This document shows, in pieces, positions 1 through 5,993 of a DNA stretch of 7,883 nt. The stretch covers positions 1-7,883 of the forward strand of contig SLSG01000046.1 in assembly GCA_007130545.1 (NCBI GenBank), read 5' to 3'. The stretch's first letter is position 1. Every line of letters starts with the position of its first letter. Made by a program: the position numbers and the translations under genes. This DNA comes from Bacteroidales bacterium (GTDB taxonomy: Bacteria > Bacteroidota > Bacteroidia > Bacteroidales > UBA7960). Under the pieces are notes generated by a model. It searched no databases, was not told where the DNA came from, and saw only the letters and a list, made by a program, of their open reading frames with translations.

Positions 1-1908
1 GATTCCAAAATACCAGGCGGACCCCTGTCAGAAAAGTGGAGCACCCATAAGAATAATCTGCGGCTGGTCAACCCCGCAAACAAAAAGAAACTTGAGATCA
101 TCGTGGTGGGCACCGGGCTGGCTGGTGCTGGTGCCGCAAGTGCCCTTGGAGAACTGGGTTACAAGGTGAAGGTGTTCTGTTTTCAGGATTCTCCGCGCCG
201 TGCCCATTCCGTCGCCGCACAGGGGGGCATCAATGCCGCCAAGAACTACCGCAACGACGGAGACTCGGTGTACCGGCTGTTCCACGACATGATCAAGGGC
301 GGGGACTACCGGGCACGGGAAGCCAATGTATACCGTGCCGCAGAGGTCAGCAACGACGTAATCGACCACTTTATCGGCATGGGGGTACCCTTCGCCCGCG
401 ATTATGGCGGCACCCTCGACACAAGGTCGTTCGGCGGGGTGCAGGTATCCAGAACCTTTTACGCCAAGGGGCAAACCGGACAGCAATGCCTGCTGGGCAC
501 CTATTCCTCGCTGAACAGGCAGATCGCACAGGGAACCGTAACGATGTATCCGCGCCGGGACATGCTTGACCTGGTGATCGTCGAAGGCAAGGCCCGCGGC
601 ATCATTGCCCGCAACCTGGTTACCGGGGAACTGGAACGCCACTCGGCCCATGCCGTGGTGCTGGCAACGGGGGGCTACGGCACAGTGTTCTACCTGTCCA
701 CGCTGGCCCTTGGAAGCAATGCTTCCGCTGCATGGACCTCCCACAAGCGGGGCGCTTTGTTTGCCAACCCGAGTTTCATTCAGATCCATCCGACGAGTAT
801 CCCGGTTTTGAACGATTACCAGTGCAAGCTGACCCTGATGTCAGAATCGCTGCGCAACGACGGCAGGGTCTGGGTGCCCAAAATGAAGGATGACAAGCGG
901 CGCCCGGGCGAGATCCCCGAAGATGAGAGGGACTATTACCTGGAGCGAAGGTATCCGGCCTTTGGCAACCTGGTGCCGCGCGATGTGGCCTCCAGGGCGG
1001 CCAAGGAACGGTGCGATGCCGGATATGGTGTGGGAGACTCCGGCCTTTCGGTATACCTGGATTTCAAGGATTCCATTGCCAAGCAGGGCAAAAAGGCCAT
1101 CGAGAACAAATACGGCAACCTCTTCGAGATGTATGAGAAGATCACCGGTTCCAACCCGTATACCGAACCGATGCGCATTTACCCTGCCGGCCATTATACG
1201 ATGGGCGGACTCTGGGTGGATTACAACCTGATGACCACGATTCCGGGCTTGTTCTCGATTGGGGAAAGCAACTTCAGCGACCACGGCGCCAACCGGCTGG
1301 GAGCCAGCTCACTGATGCAATGTTCCGGAGACGGGTACTTCATCCTGCCATACACCATCAGCGACTACCTGTCTGACGACATCCGCACGCCGAAGATCCC
1401 CACCGATGATCCTGCATTCGCAGAAAGTGAAAAAGAGGTCAAAGACCGCATCGACCGCATCATGGAAGTAGGGGGCAAACAGACCGCTTCCTCTTTCCAC
1501 AAGCGCCTGGGCAAAATATTGTGGGACTATTGCGGGATGATCCGCAATGCAGAGGGCTTGCAAAAGGGAATGAAAATGATCGATGAGTTGGAGGAGGAAT
1601 TCTGGAAAGAAGTGGGGGTGCCCGGAGATTCTGCTGACCTGAACCAGGAATTGGAGAAGGCCATGAGGGTGGCCGACTTTTTCGAAGTGGGACGCTTGAT
1701 GTGCCAGGATGCCATGGATCGCAACGAAAGCTGCGGCGCCCATTTCCGGGAGGAATACCAGACCGAAACCGGGGAGGCAAAGCGTGACGACGTCAATTAC
1801 GCATACGTTGCAGCCTGGGAGTACCAGGGCATGAAGCAACTGGCCAAACTGCACAAGGAGCCGCTCAAATTCGAATATGTGGAATTGAAAGAAAGGAGTT
1901 ACAAATAA
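1..1908 (+). CDS. sdhA: Succinate dehydrogenase/fumarate reductase flavoprotein subunit, 5' end cut by window
   Basis: This is the catalytic FAD subunit that interconverts succinate and fumarate and passes electrons to SdhB at the inner face of the cytoplasmic membrane. The frame is open from base 1: the visible start (DSKIPGGPLSEKW) matches the usual N-terminus of Bacteroidota SdhA, so only about 3-5 residues are missing. The GTG at 103 lies inside the FAD-binding fold and is not the start. Counting from the first visible codon (635 residues seen): dinucleotide-binding GTGLAG at 37-42; RRAHSVAAQGG with His69, the expected covalent FAD attachment site; HPTS at 263-266; PRDVASR with the probable catalytic Arg327; HYTMGG with His398; and GANRLGASS with Arg432, which binds the substrate carboxylate. 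All key residues are present, so the enzyme should be active. sdhB follows 18 bp later, and a cytochrome b gene (sdhC) is expected upstream. Direction (SDH or FRD) cannot be told from sequence alone. Confidence 0.97.
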   Translation, partial: DSKIPGGPLSEKWSTHKNNLRLVNPANKKKLEIIVVGTGLAGAGAASALGELGYKVKVFCFQDSPRRAHSVAAQGGINAAKNYRNDGDSVYRLFHDMIKGGDYRAREANVYRAAEVSNDVIDHFIGMGVPFARDYGGTLDTRSFGGVQVSRTFYAKGQTGQQCLLGTYSSLNRQIAQGTVTMYPRRDMLDLVIVEGKARGIIARNLVTGELERHSAHAVVLATGGYGTVFYLSTLALGSNASAAWTSHKRGALFANPSFIQIHPTSIPVLNDYQCKLTLMSESLRNDGRVWVPKMKDDKRRPGEIPEDERDYYLERRYPAFGNLVPRDVASRAAKERCDAGYGVGDSGLSVYLDFKDSIAKQGKKAIENKYGNLFEMYEKITGSNPYTEPMRIYPAGHYTMGGLWVDYNLMTTIPGLFSIGESNFSDHGANRLGASSLMQCSGDGYFILPYTISDYLSDDIRTPKIPTDDPAFAESEKEVKDRIDRIMEVGGKQTASSFHKRLGKILWDYCGMIRNAEGLQKGMKMIDELEEEFWKEVGVPGDSADLNQELEKAMRVADFFEVGRLMCQDAMDRNESCGAHFREEYQTETGEAKRDDVNYAYVAAWEYQGMKQLAKLHKEPLKFEYVELKERSYK

Positions 1909-1926
1909 TCCCAACGAACCGACACC

Positions 1927-2682
1927 ATGGATATCAAACTGAAAATATGGCGCCAGAAAAGCGCCCAGGCAAAAGGAAAATTTGAATCCTTTGAACTGAA
2001 AGACGTTTCACCAGAGATGTCGTTCCTGGAAATGTTGGACTACCTCAACTCCCAGCTGATTGCAGAGAAGAAGGAACCGGTGGCCTTCGAGCATGACTGC
2101 CGTGAAGGGATTTGCGGGAGTTGCGGACTGTTTATCAATGGACGGCCGCATGGTCCGGCTAAGAAGACCACCACCTGCGAACTGCATATGCGCGATTTCA
2201 AAGACGGAGAGACCGTTGTTGTGGAGCCATGGCGAGCAAGGGCTTTCCCGGTGATCAAGGACCTGATCGTAGACCGCACGGCCTTTGAAGAGGTCATGCA
2301 TGCCGGAGGGTTTATCAGTATAGATGCCGGTTCCGCCCCGGAAGCAAGCGGACTCCCTGTGGGCAAGATCATCTCAGACAAGGTCTTTGACGCTGCGGTC
2401 TGCATCGGATGCGGGGCCTGTGTGGCAGCCTGCAAGAACTCCTCCGCCATGCTTTATGTGGCGGCCAAGGTCGCACAGTTCAGCATGCTGCCCCAGGGCA
2501 AGGTTGAGGGACCGGAGCGGGTTCGGAACATGGTGAAGAAAATGGATGATATGAACTTCGGGTTCTGTTCCAACACCTACGGATGTGAGTTCGATTGCCC
2601 GAAAGGGATCTCCGTGGAGTTCATCGCCAAAATGAACCGGGACTTCTTTTCCGCCAAAGTTTGTTCCCCAAAAAGCGAATAA
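1927..2682 (+). CDS. sdhB: Succinate dehydrogenase/fumarate reductase iron-sulfur subunit
   Basis: This subunit carries electrons between the SdhA flavin and the membrane quinone site through three Fe-S clusters. It has 251 residues, the normal length for the Bacteroidota form. The N-terminal ferredoxin-like domain has the [2Fe-2S] ligands Cys58, Cys63, Cys66 and Cys84. The C-terminal domain has CIGCGACVAAC with Cys159, Cys162, Cys165 and Cys169, then Cys214, Cys220 and Cys224-Pro. By the family pattern, 159/162/165/224 hold the [4Fe-4S] cluster and 169/214/220 the [3Fe-4S] cluster. The residue after Cys169 is Lys rather than the Pro of E. coli SdhB. The 18-residue gap between Cys66 and Cys84 is longer than in the E. 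coli enzyme. ATG at 1927 was chosen because the following residues (MDIKLKIWRQ) form the expected first strand. It is co-transcribed with sdhA and followed by a terminator. Confidence 0.97.
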   Translation: MDIKLKIWRQKSAQAKGKFESFELKDVSPEMSFLEMLDYLNSQLIAEKKEPVAFEHDCREGICGSCGLFINGRPHGPAKKTTTCELHMRDFKDGETVVVEPWRARAFPVIKDLIVDRTAFEEVMHAGGFISIDAGSAPEASGLPVGKIISDKVFDAAVCIGCGACVAACKNSSAMLYVAAKVAQFSMLPQGKVEGPERVRNMVKKMDDMNFGFCSNTYGCEFDCPKGISVEFIAKMNRDFFSAKVCSPKSE

Positions 2683-2723
2683 CTCAGGACAGGCCCACCG
2701 GCGGCCAGGCTTAACCCCAACAC

Positions 2724-2760
2724 ACAAAGCCATATGCGATTGCATGTGGCTTTGTTATTT
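2724..2760 (+). terminator. Intrinsic terminator of the sdh operon
   Basis: A 14-bp stem (ACAAAGCCATATGC, 2724-2737, against GCATGTGGCTTTGT, 2742-2755) has one G-U wobble and a GATT tetraloop, followed by a short T-rich run (TTATTTT). It lies 41 bp after the sdhB stop codon and before the candidate arsR promoter, so it probably ends the sdh transcript. The flanks (ACAAA before, TTTGT after) could let it act on both strands, but no minus-strand gene lies nearby. Confidence 0.75.
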
Positions 2761-2787
2761 TCTGTTAAATGGAAAGCAAAAAACTAC

Positions 2788-2815
2788 TTGACTGCAAAAC
2801 ATATTTATATATTTC
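2788..2815 (+). promoter_or_regulatory. Candidate Bacteroidota-type promoter for the ArsR-family regulator
   Basis: TTG at 2788-2790 could be the -33 element and TATATTTC at 2808-2815 matches the -7 consensus TAnnTTTG at all but the last base. The spacer is 17 bp, at the short end of the range described for Bacteroidota. Transcription would begin about 40 nt before the ATG at 2863. The region is very A+T rich, so chance matches are possible. Confidence 0.45.
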
Positions 2816-2862
2816 GTACATTTACTAAAATTATCTACTTAACCGAGCAAAAATCATACATT

Positions 2863-3156
2863 ATGGCAAATCAAAATCTTGACCCCAAGCGGCTGGAAGA
2901 AGCAGCCAGCAAACTGAGGGCCATTGCCCATCCGATGCGCATCGCCATCATTGGCCTCCTGGAAAACAAGGAGCAGATGAACGTTACCGAAATATATGAA
3001 ACCCTTAAGATCGAACAGGCATCCGCATCTCACCACCTGAACATTTTGAAAACCAAAGGGGTGTTGGATTCCCGCAGAAGCGGCAAGAATACGTTTTATT
3101 TTCTCAGGCACGAGGCACTGAGCCAGATGATCGACTGCCTGAACCGCTGCTACTAG
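2863..3156 (+). CDS. ArsR/SmtB-family winged-helix transcriptional regulator
   Basis: A small cytoplasmic DNA-binding protein of 97 residues, typical of a stand-alone ArsR/SmtB repressor. The order is: N-terminal helix (LDPKRLEEAASKLRAIAHP, residues 6-24), MRIAIIGLLE (25-34), the helix-turn-helix with recognition helix ASASHHLNILKTKGVL (53-68), the beta wing RRSGKNTFYFL (71-81) and a final helix. I start it at ATG 2863 because an in-frame ATG at 2734 lies inside the sdh terminator hairpin and its extra 43 residues look like translated intergenic DNA. No ArsR-type CxC metal site is present in the recognition helix. The only cysteines are Cys92 and Cys96 in the last helix (IDCLNRCY), with His83 nearby, so a C-terminal metal- or thiol-sensing site is possible but unproven. 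It has its own candidate promoter and terminator, and the DUF1573 genes downstream are possible targets. Confidence 0.9.
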   Translation: MANQNLDPKRLEEAASKLRAIAHPMRIAIIGLLENKEQMNVTEIYETLKIEQASASHHLNILKTKGVLDSRRSGKNTFYFLRHEALSQMIDCLNRCY

Positions 3157-3208
3157 GTTTTCTGCTGCACATTGCCTGTAGATCCGAAATGCACACATTC
3201 GGTCTTTG

Positions 3209-3242
3209 GGCACTGGCCGTAATGATTAGGCACTGGCCGTAA
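3209..3242 (+). repeat. Two direct copies of a 14-bp sequence, 20-bp period
   Basis: GGCACTGGCCGTAA occurs at 3209-3222 and again, without mismatch, at 3229-3242, separated by TGATTA. The repeat lies between the arsR stop codon and its terminator, so it would be in the 3' untranslated part of the transcript. Each copy contains the palindrome GGCC. It may be a recent small duplication or paired protein sites. No function is known to me. Confidence 0.8.
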
Positions 3243-3250
3243 AAAATTGG

Positions 3251-3279
3251 AACCGCCCCTTTGATGGGCGGTTTTTTTT
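3251..3279 (+). terminator. Strong intrinsic terminator after the ArsR-family gene
   Basis: AACCGCCC (3251-3258) pairs perfectly with GGGCGGTT (3266-3273) around a 7-nt loop, and the right arm runs into eight consecutive T residues (3272-3279). The run of A residues before the stem (3241-3246) could extend the pairing with the T tail. It separates arsR transcription from the DUF1573 genes. Confidence 0.9.
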
Positions 3280-3335
3280 CCGGATATTGTGTTGTTTTTT
3301 TAGGCTAGACTATAGGTATTTCCGGATTTAATTGC

Positions 3336-3350
3336 TAACTTCGAAAGTTA
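3336..3350. promoter_or_regulatory. Inverted repeat upstream of the first DUF1573 gene
   Basis: TAACTT (3336-3341) and AAGTTA (3345-3350) form a perfect 6-bp dyad around CGA, ending 35 bp before the ATG at 3386. It could be an operator or a short hairpin in the leader. I found no convincing TAnnTTTG element between 3280 and 3385; only weak matches such as TATTTTCA at 3349-3356 are present. Treat this as a candidate only. Confidence 0.3.
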
Positions 3351-3385
3351 TTTTCAATACAGCATTCACATAAATTACCGCAAAA

Positions 3386-3787
3386 ATGAAACGGTTTTCA
3401 ATTCTCTTTTGCATTCTGGTGCTGGGCACCACCATGCTGTACGGACAAACTGGTCCAAAACTGAGCTTCTCAAAAGAAGTGATCGAGGTAGGCACCCATT
3501 ACCTGGAATCACTGGAGGTGATCAAGGCCGAAGTGGCATTCACCAATACCGGCGACCAGCCCCTGGTGCTTACAGCCGCCAAGGGATGCTGTGGCACCCG
3601 GGTCATCGATTGGCCGAAGGAGCCCATTATGCCCGGTGAAAGCGGACTGGTCAATCTGCAGTTCCGGCCAGCTGCAAGGGCCCACCAGATCAGGCGGACC
3701 CTCACCCTGACCTCCAATGATCCGGCCGGAACGTCCATTATCCGGATCACAGGCGAGGTCTTAGAGGGCAAGGCCCCAGACCAGTAA
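3386..3787 (+). CDS. DUF1573-domain exported protein (first paralog)
   Basis: A 133-residue protein with a signal peptide (MKRFSILFCILVLGTTMLYG, probable cleavage near residue 20), so it should act in the periplasm or at the cell surface. Residues 25-125 form one DUF1573 immunoglobulin-like beta domain: KLSFSKEVIEVGTHY, then FTNTGDQPLVL (52-62), CCGTRVIDWPKEPIMPGE (68-85), and RRTLTLTSNDP near the end. These domains occur singly or repeated in Bacteroidota exported proteins, and their function is unknown. Its CCGT at 68-71 differs from the more usual CGCT, as in the second copy. It lies after the arsR terminator and 145 bp before its paralog, which has its own promoter signal. ATG 3386 directly precedes a good signal peptide. 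Confidence 0.92.
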   Translation: MKRFSILFCILVLGTTMLYGQTGPKLSFSKEVIEVGTHYLESLEVIKAEVAFTNTGDQPLVLTAAKGCCGTRVIDWPKEPIMPGESGLVNLQFRPAARAHQIRRTLTLTSNDPAGTSIIRITGEVLEGKAPDQ

Positions 3788-3874
3788 AGCCCGGCGACTC
3801 TTCATGATTCCTGCCACATTACATTTTCATCCGGCCGAAACTTTTTTTAACTTTTTTCGTTTATTTAAATACTG

Positions 3875-3882
3875 TAAATTTG
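3875..3882 (+). promoter_or_regulatory. TAnnTTTG -7 promoter element for the second DUF1573 gene
   Basis: TAAATTTG is an exact match to the Bacteroidota -7 consensus, 50 bp before the ATG at 3933. The -33 element is degenerate: a T run at 3852-3857 sits 17 bp upstream, with no clean TTG. It suggests that the second DUF1573 gene and the membrane protein gene behind it can be transcribed separately from the first DUF1573 gene. Confidence 0.55.
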
Positions 3883-3898
3883 TATGAACCTGTTCATA
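3883..3898. promoter_or_regulatory. Perfect 7-2-7 dyad abutting the -7 element, candidate operator
   Basis: TATGAAC (3883-3889), CT, then GTTCATA (3892-3898) is a perfect inverted repeat beginning at the base after TAAATTTG. The expected transcription start falls within it, so a bound repressor would block initiation. ArsR/SmtB operators often contain TGAA/TTCA half-sites in a 12-2-12 dyad, usually spaced by six bases; here they are spaced by four. The ArsR-family protein encoded at 2863-3156 is an obvious candidate, but no matching site lies in front of its own gene. Confidence 0.55.
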
Positions 3899-3932
3899 TA
3901 ATTAAAACACTGATCAATAAAATTCCTGGTTT

Positions 3933-4337
3933 ATGAAAAAAAGACTCTTCAGCCTTTTTACCCTGCTGGTCTTTGCTGGATCGGCAATGGCACTTACGGC
4001 GGGCAATGAAGGCCCTGTACTAAGCTTTGAAAAGGAAGGCATCCAATACGGGACGGTCTACGTGGATGAAATGCCTGAAACCAAGCATGACATTACTTTT
4101 ACAAATACCGGCAACCAGCCCCTTTTACTGAGCAACGTCAGGGCCTGTTGTGGCACCCGCGTCACTGCCTGGCCGCGTGATCCGATCATGCCCGGCGAAA
4201 AAGGGACCATAAGTATTGAATTCCGGCTGGCGGCCCGTCCCCAGAACATCAGCCGTACCGTTACCGTAACCTCCAACAATACCAGCACCCCTACACAGAT
4301 TTTCCGCATCACGGGAACCGTCATCGAAAGGGACTAA
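3933..4337 (+). CDS. DUF1573-domain exported protein (second paralog)
   Basis: A 134-residue protein with a signal peptide (MKKRLFSLFTLLVFAGSAMA, likely cleaved after Ala20) and one DUF1573 domain at about 28-132. It shows FTNTGNQPLLL (56-66), ACCGTRVTAWPRDPIMPGE (71-89) and SRTVTVTSNN. By my hand alignment about 55 of 107 positions match the first paralog, so the two arose by gene duplication and have since diverged. Both share the CCGTR motif (here Cys72-Cys73) and an FR.AAR segment, which point to a common subtype. The stop codon is 3 bp before the ATG of the membrane protein gene, so the two are surely co-transcribed and probably translationally coupled. The biochemical role is unknown. 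Confidence 0.92.
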   Translation: MKKRLFSLFTLLVFAGSAMALTAGNEGPVLSFEKEGIQYGTVYVDEMPETKHDITFTNTGNQPLLLSNVRACCGTRVTAWPRDPIMPGEKGTISIEFRLAARPQNISRTVTVTSNNTSTPTQIFRITGTVIERD

Positions 4338-4340
4338 GCC

Positions 4341-5474
4341 ATGCTCAGGGCAGCTTTGTGGGTTTCCCGGATTCTGTTCGGGCTGGTGTTTATTTTTTCG
4401 GGCTTTGTCAAGGCCATAGACCCCCTTGGATCGGCCTATAAATTCCAGGACTACTTCATGGCTTTTAACATGGAATGGCTAATGTTTTCAGCCCTTCCAT
4501 TGGCCGTGTTGCTTAGTACGCTGGAGTTCGTGATCGGGGTGGCGGTGCTTGCCGGACTGAAAATGCGGTGGAGTGCCTGGGGTGGCCTGCTGTTCATGCT
4601 GTTTTTCACCCCGCTGACCCTGTTCGTTGCGATTACCGACCCGGTTCCCGATTGCGGGTGTTTCGGGGATGCGCTGATCATCAGCAATTGGGAAACCTTC
4701 TATAAAAACATTTTTATTCTCGCTGCAGCCATCCTGATCTTCGTATACCGGGAAAGGGTGAAGCCGTTATGGTCTGGGTCGAGGGACTGGTACCTCATAG
4801 GTTTGGTAACGGTTTTCATTGTCGGATTGTCTGTCTACTGCCTGCGTTACCTGCCCATTATGGACTTCCGTCCCTGGAAGGTCGGCAACCAGGTCGGTGA
4901 GCTGATGATCCCCACACCGGAAGTGGCCGATATCTACCTGGTTTACGAGCACCGGGAAACCGGGGAGACCCAGGAATGGCCTGCCAACGATTTCCCGTGG
5001 GATGACCCCGAATGGGTGGCCCAATGGCAGTACAAAGACCAGCGCAGGGAGATCATCCACCCTTATGTAGAGGCCCCCATCGATGATTTTATAATCGTTG
5101 ATACTTTCGGGGATGACCTGACCGATTATTTCCTCTTCAACCCGGAGTACCAGTTCATTGTGGTCGCATACGACCTTCGAACCACCAGTGTCCGCTCATT
5201 CAACAAGAGGATTACCCCACTGGCCATGGATGCCATGGAAAATGACTACTCCTTTATTGTTTTGTCAGGGAGTACATTCGACCACATCGACTCGTTCAGG
5301 CACACACACCAAACGGCCTACCCCTTTTACCAGAGCGACGAGATCAGCCTGAAGACGATCATCAGGTCGAATCCCGGACTGTTACTGATGAAGGACGGTG
5401 TGGTCATGGGCAAATGGCCCCACAGGAGGATCCCATCTTTTGAGCAACTACAGGAGAAGTTCCCGGATTTATAA
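4341..5474 (+). CDS. DoxX/MauE-like membrane protein with C-terminal thioredoxin-like region (BT_3928 family type)
   Basis: A 377-residue inner-membrane protein. Residues 1-170 are hydrophobic with about four to five membrane segments (roughly 5-25, 48-72, 78-98, 121-137 and 150-169) and resemble DoxX/MauE proteins. A typical DPVPDCGCFGDALIISNWET motif sits at 100-119, with Cys105 and Cys107 in a loop. Residues 180-377 form a soluble part whose end (NPGLLLMKDGVVMGKW, 344-359) resembles the last strands of a thioredoxin fold, but I see no CxxC active site in it, so it may bind rather than catalyse. MauE is linked to disulfide formation during methylamine dehydrogenase maturation; that this protein does similar thiol chemistry is inference. 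It follows the second DUF1573 gene by 3 bp. Its stop codon overlaps that of the convergent tadA gene, with no terminator hairpin visible between them. Confidence 0.88.
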   Translation: MLRAALWVSRILFGLVFIFSGFVKAIDPLGSAYKFQDYFMAFNMEWLMFSALPLAVLLSTLEFVIGVAVLAGLKMRWSAWGGLLFMLFFTPLTLFVAITDPVPDCGCFGDALIISNWETFYKNIFILAAAILIFVYRERVKPLWSGSRDWYLIGLVTVFIVGLSVYCLRYLPIMDFRPWKVGNQVGELMIPTPEVADIYLVYEHRETGETQEWPANDFPWDDPEWVAQWQYKDQRREIIHPYVEAPIDDFIIVDTFGDDLTDYFLFNPEYQFIVVAYDLRTTSVRSFNKRITPLAMDAMENDYSFIVLSGSTFDHIDSFRHTHQTAYPFYQSDEISLKTIIRSNPGLLLMKDGVVMGKWPHRRIPSFEQLQEKFPDL

Positions 5475-5933
5475 GGTTGCATCCCTGTTTCTTTTCTTGC
5501 GGAAAAACTCCCTGAGCAGGTCGGCCGATTCCGCAAACTTTATCCCGGTCAGCAACTCCGTCCGGGGATGCAGTATTTTCTTAGAAAACAGCCTGTACCC
5601 CCGTTTTTCGTCATCCGCCCCATACACCAGCTTTCCAAGCTGCGCCCAGGCCAGCGCCCCGGCACACATGGCACAGGGTTCCAGAGTCACATAAAGGCTG
5701 CAATCAGACAGGTATTTTCCCCCAAGGTGATTGGCTGCAGCGGTGATGGCCTGCATCTCCGCATGTGCCGTTACATCCGTCAGCCGCTCGGTCAGGTTGT
5801 GGGCACGGGCAATGATGCGGTTCTGGCAAACCACGACCGCCCCGACCGGAACTTCCCCTGCATCAAACGCCTTTTGCGCCTCTTTCAGCGCCTCCCCCAT
5901 AAAATATTCGTCGGAAAATACACTCAAAATCAT
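5469..5933 (-). CDS. tadA: tRNA-specific adenosine deaminase
   Basis: A zinc enzyme that deaminates A34 to inosine in the anticodon of tRNA-Arg(ACG), an essential wobble modification in most bacteria. With the start at the ATG ending at 5933 it has 154 residues: FSDEYFMGEALKEAQKA at the N-terminus, HAEM with zinc ligand His57 and proton-shuttle Glu59, and TLEPCAMCAGAL with zinc ligands Cys87 and Cys90. I prefer this ATG over one at 5957 because the 8 extra residues lie over the 19-bp tandem repeat and are not typical of the family. The reading frame is otherwise complete. The stop codon overlaps that of the convergent plus-strand gene. A cytidine or guanine deaminase is the alternative, but the motif set fits TadA best. 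It follows ispH by 60 bp on the same strand and could be read through from it. Confidence 0.93.
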   Translation of the reverse strand: MILSVFSDEYFMGEALKEAQKAFDAGEVPVGAVVVCQNRIIARAHNLTERLTDVTAHAEMQAITAAANHLGGKYLSDCSLYVTLEPCAMCAGALAWAQLGKLVYGADDEKRGYRLFSKKILHPRTELLTGIKFAESADLLREFFRKKRNRDATL

Positions 5934-5947
5934 GACAGGAATCCCAT

Positions 5948-5985
5948 TTATAATCAATCATTGTGCTTATAATCAATTATTATGC
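5948..5985. repeat. Two tandem 19-bp repeats between ispH and tadA
   Basis: TTATAATCAATCATTGTGC (5948-5966) is followed directly by TTATAATCAATTATTATGC (5967-5985), 17 of 19 bases identical. It fills most of the 60-bp gap in front of tadA (minus strand). It may be a local duplication or a pair of regulator sites. I see no clear TAnnTTTG promoter element in the gap on the minus strand. Confidence 0.8.
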
Positions 5986-5993
5986 GTGCGTTT

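Noticed and set aside
28..789. 253-aa open frame on the minus strand opposite sdhA
   Set aside because: It lies wholly antisense to a gene with clear FAD and active-site motifs, and its translation shows no recognisable domain. G+C-rich codon use in sdhA explains the open frame.
2801..2820. A+T-rich near-palindrome as an operator for arsR autoregulation
   Set aside because: The ATATTTATATAT stretch is low in complexity and gives no clean dyad. It does not resemble the dyad at 3883-3898.
2734..2862. N-terminal extension of the ArsR-family protein to an upstream ATG
   Set aside because: That ATG is inside the sdh terminator stem and the extra 43 residues span the predicted promoter. The family begins near the ATG at 2863.
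3788..3860. Possible terminator after the first DUF1573 gene (T runs at 3842-3848 and 3852-3857)
   Set aside because: The T runs are clear, but I could find no stable stem just before them; the CCGGCCG segment pairs only weakly with its surroundings. The T runs are more likely part of the next promoter region.
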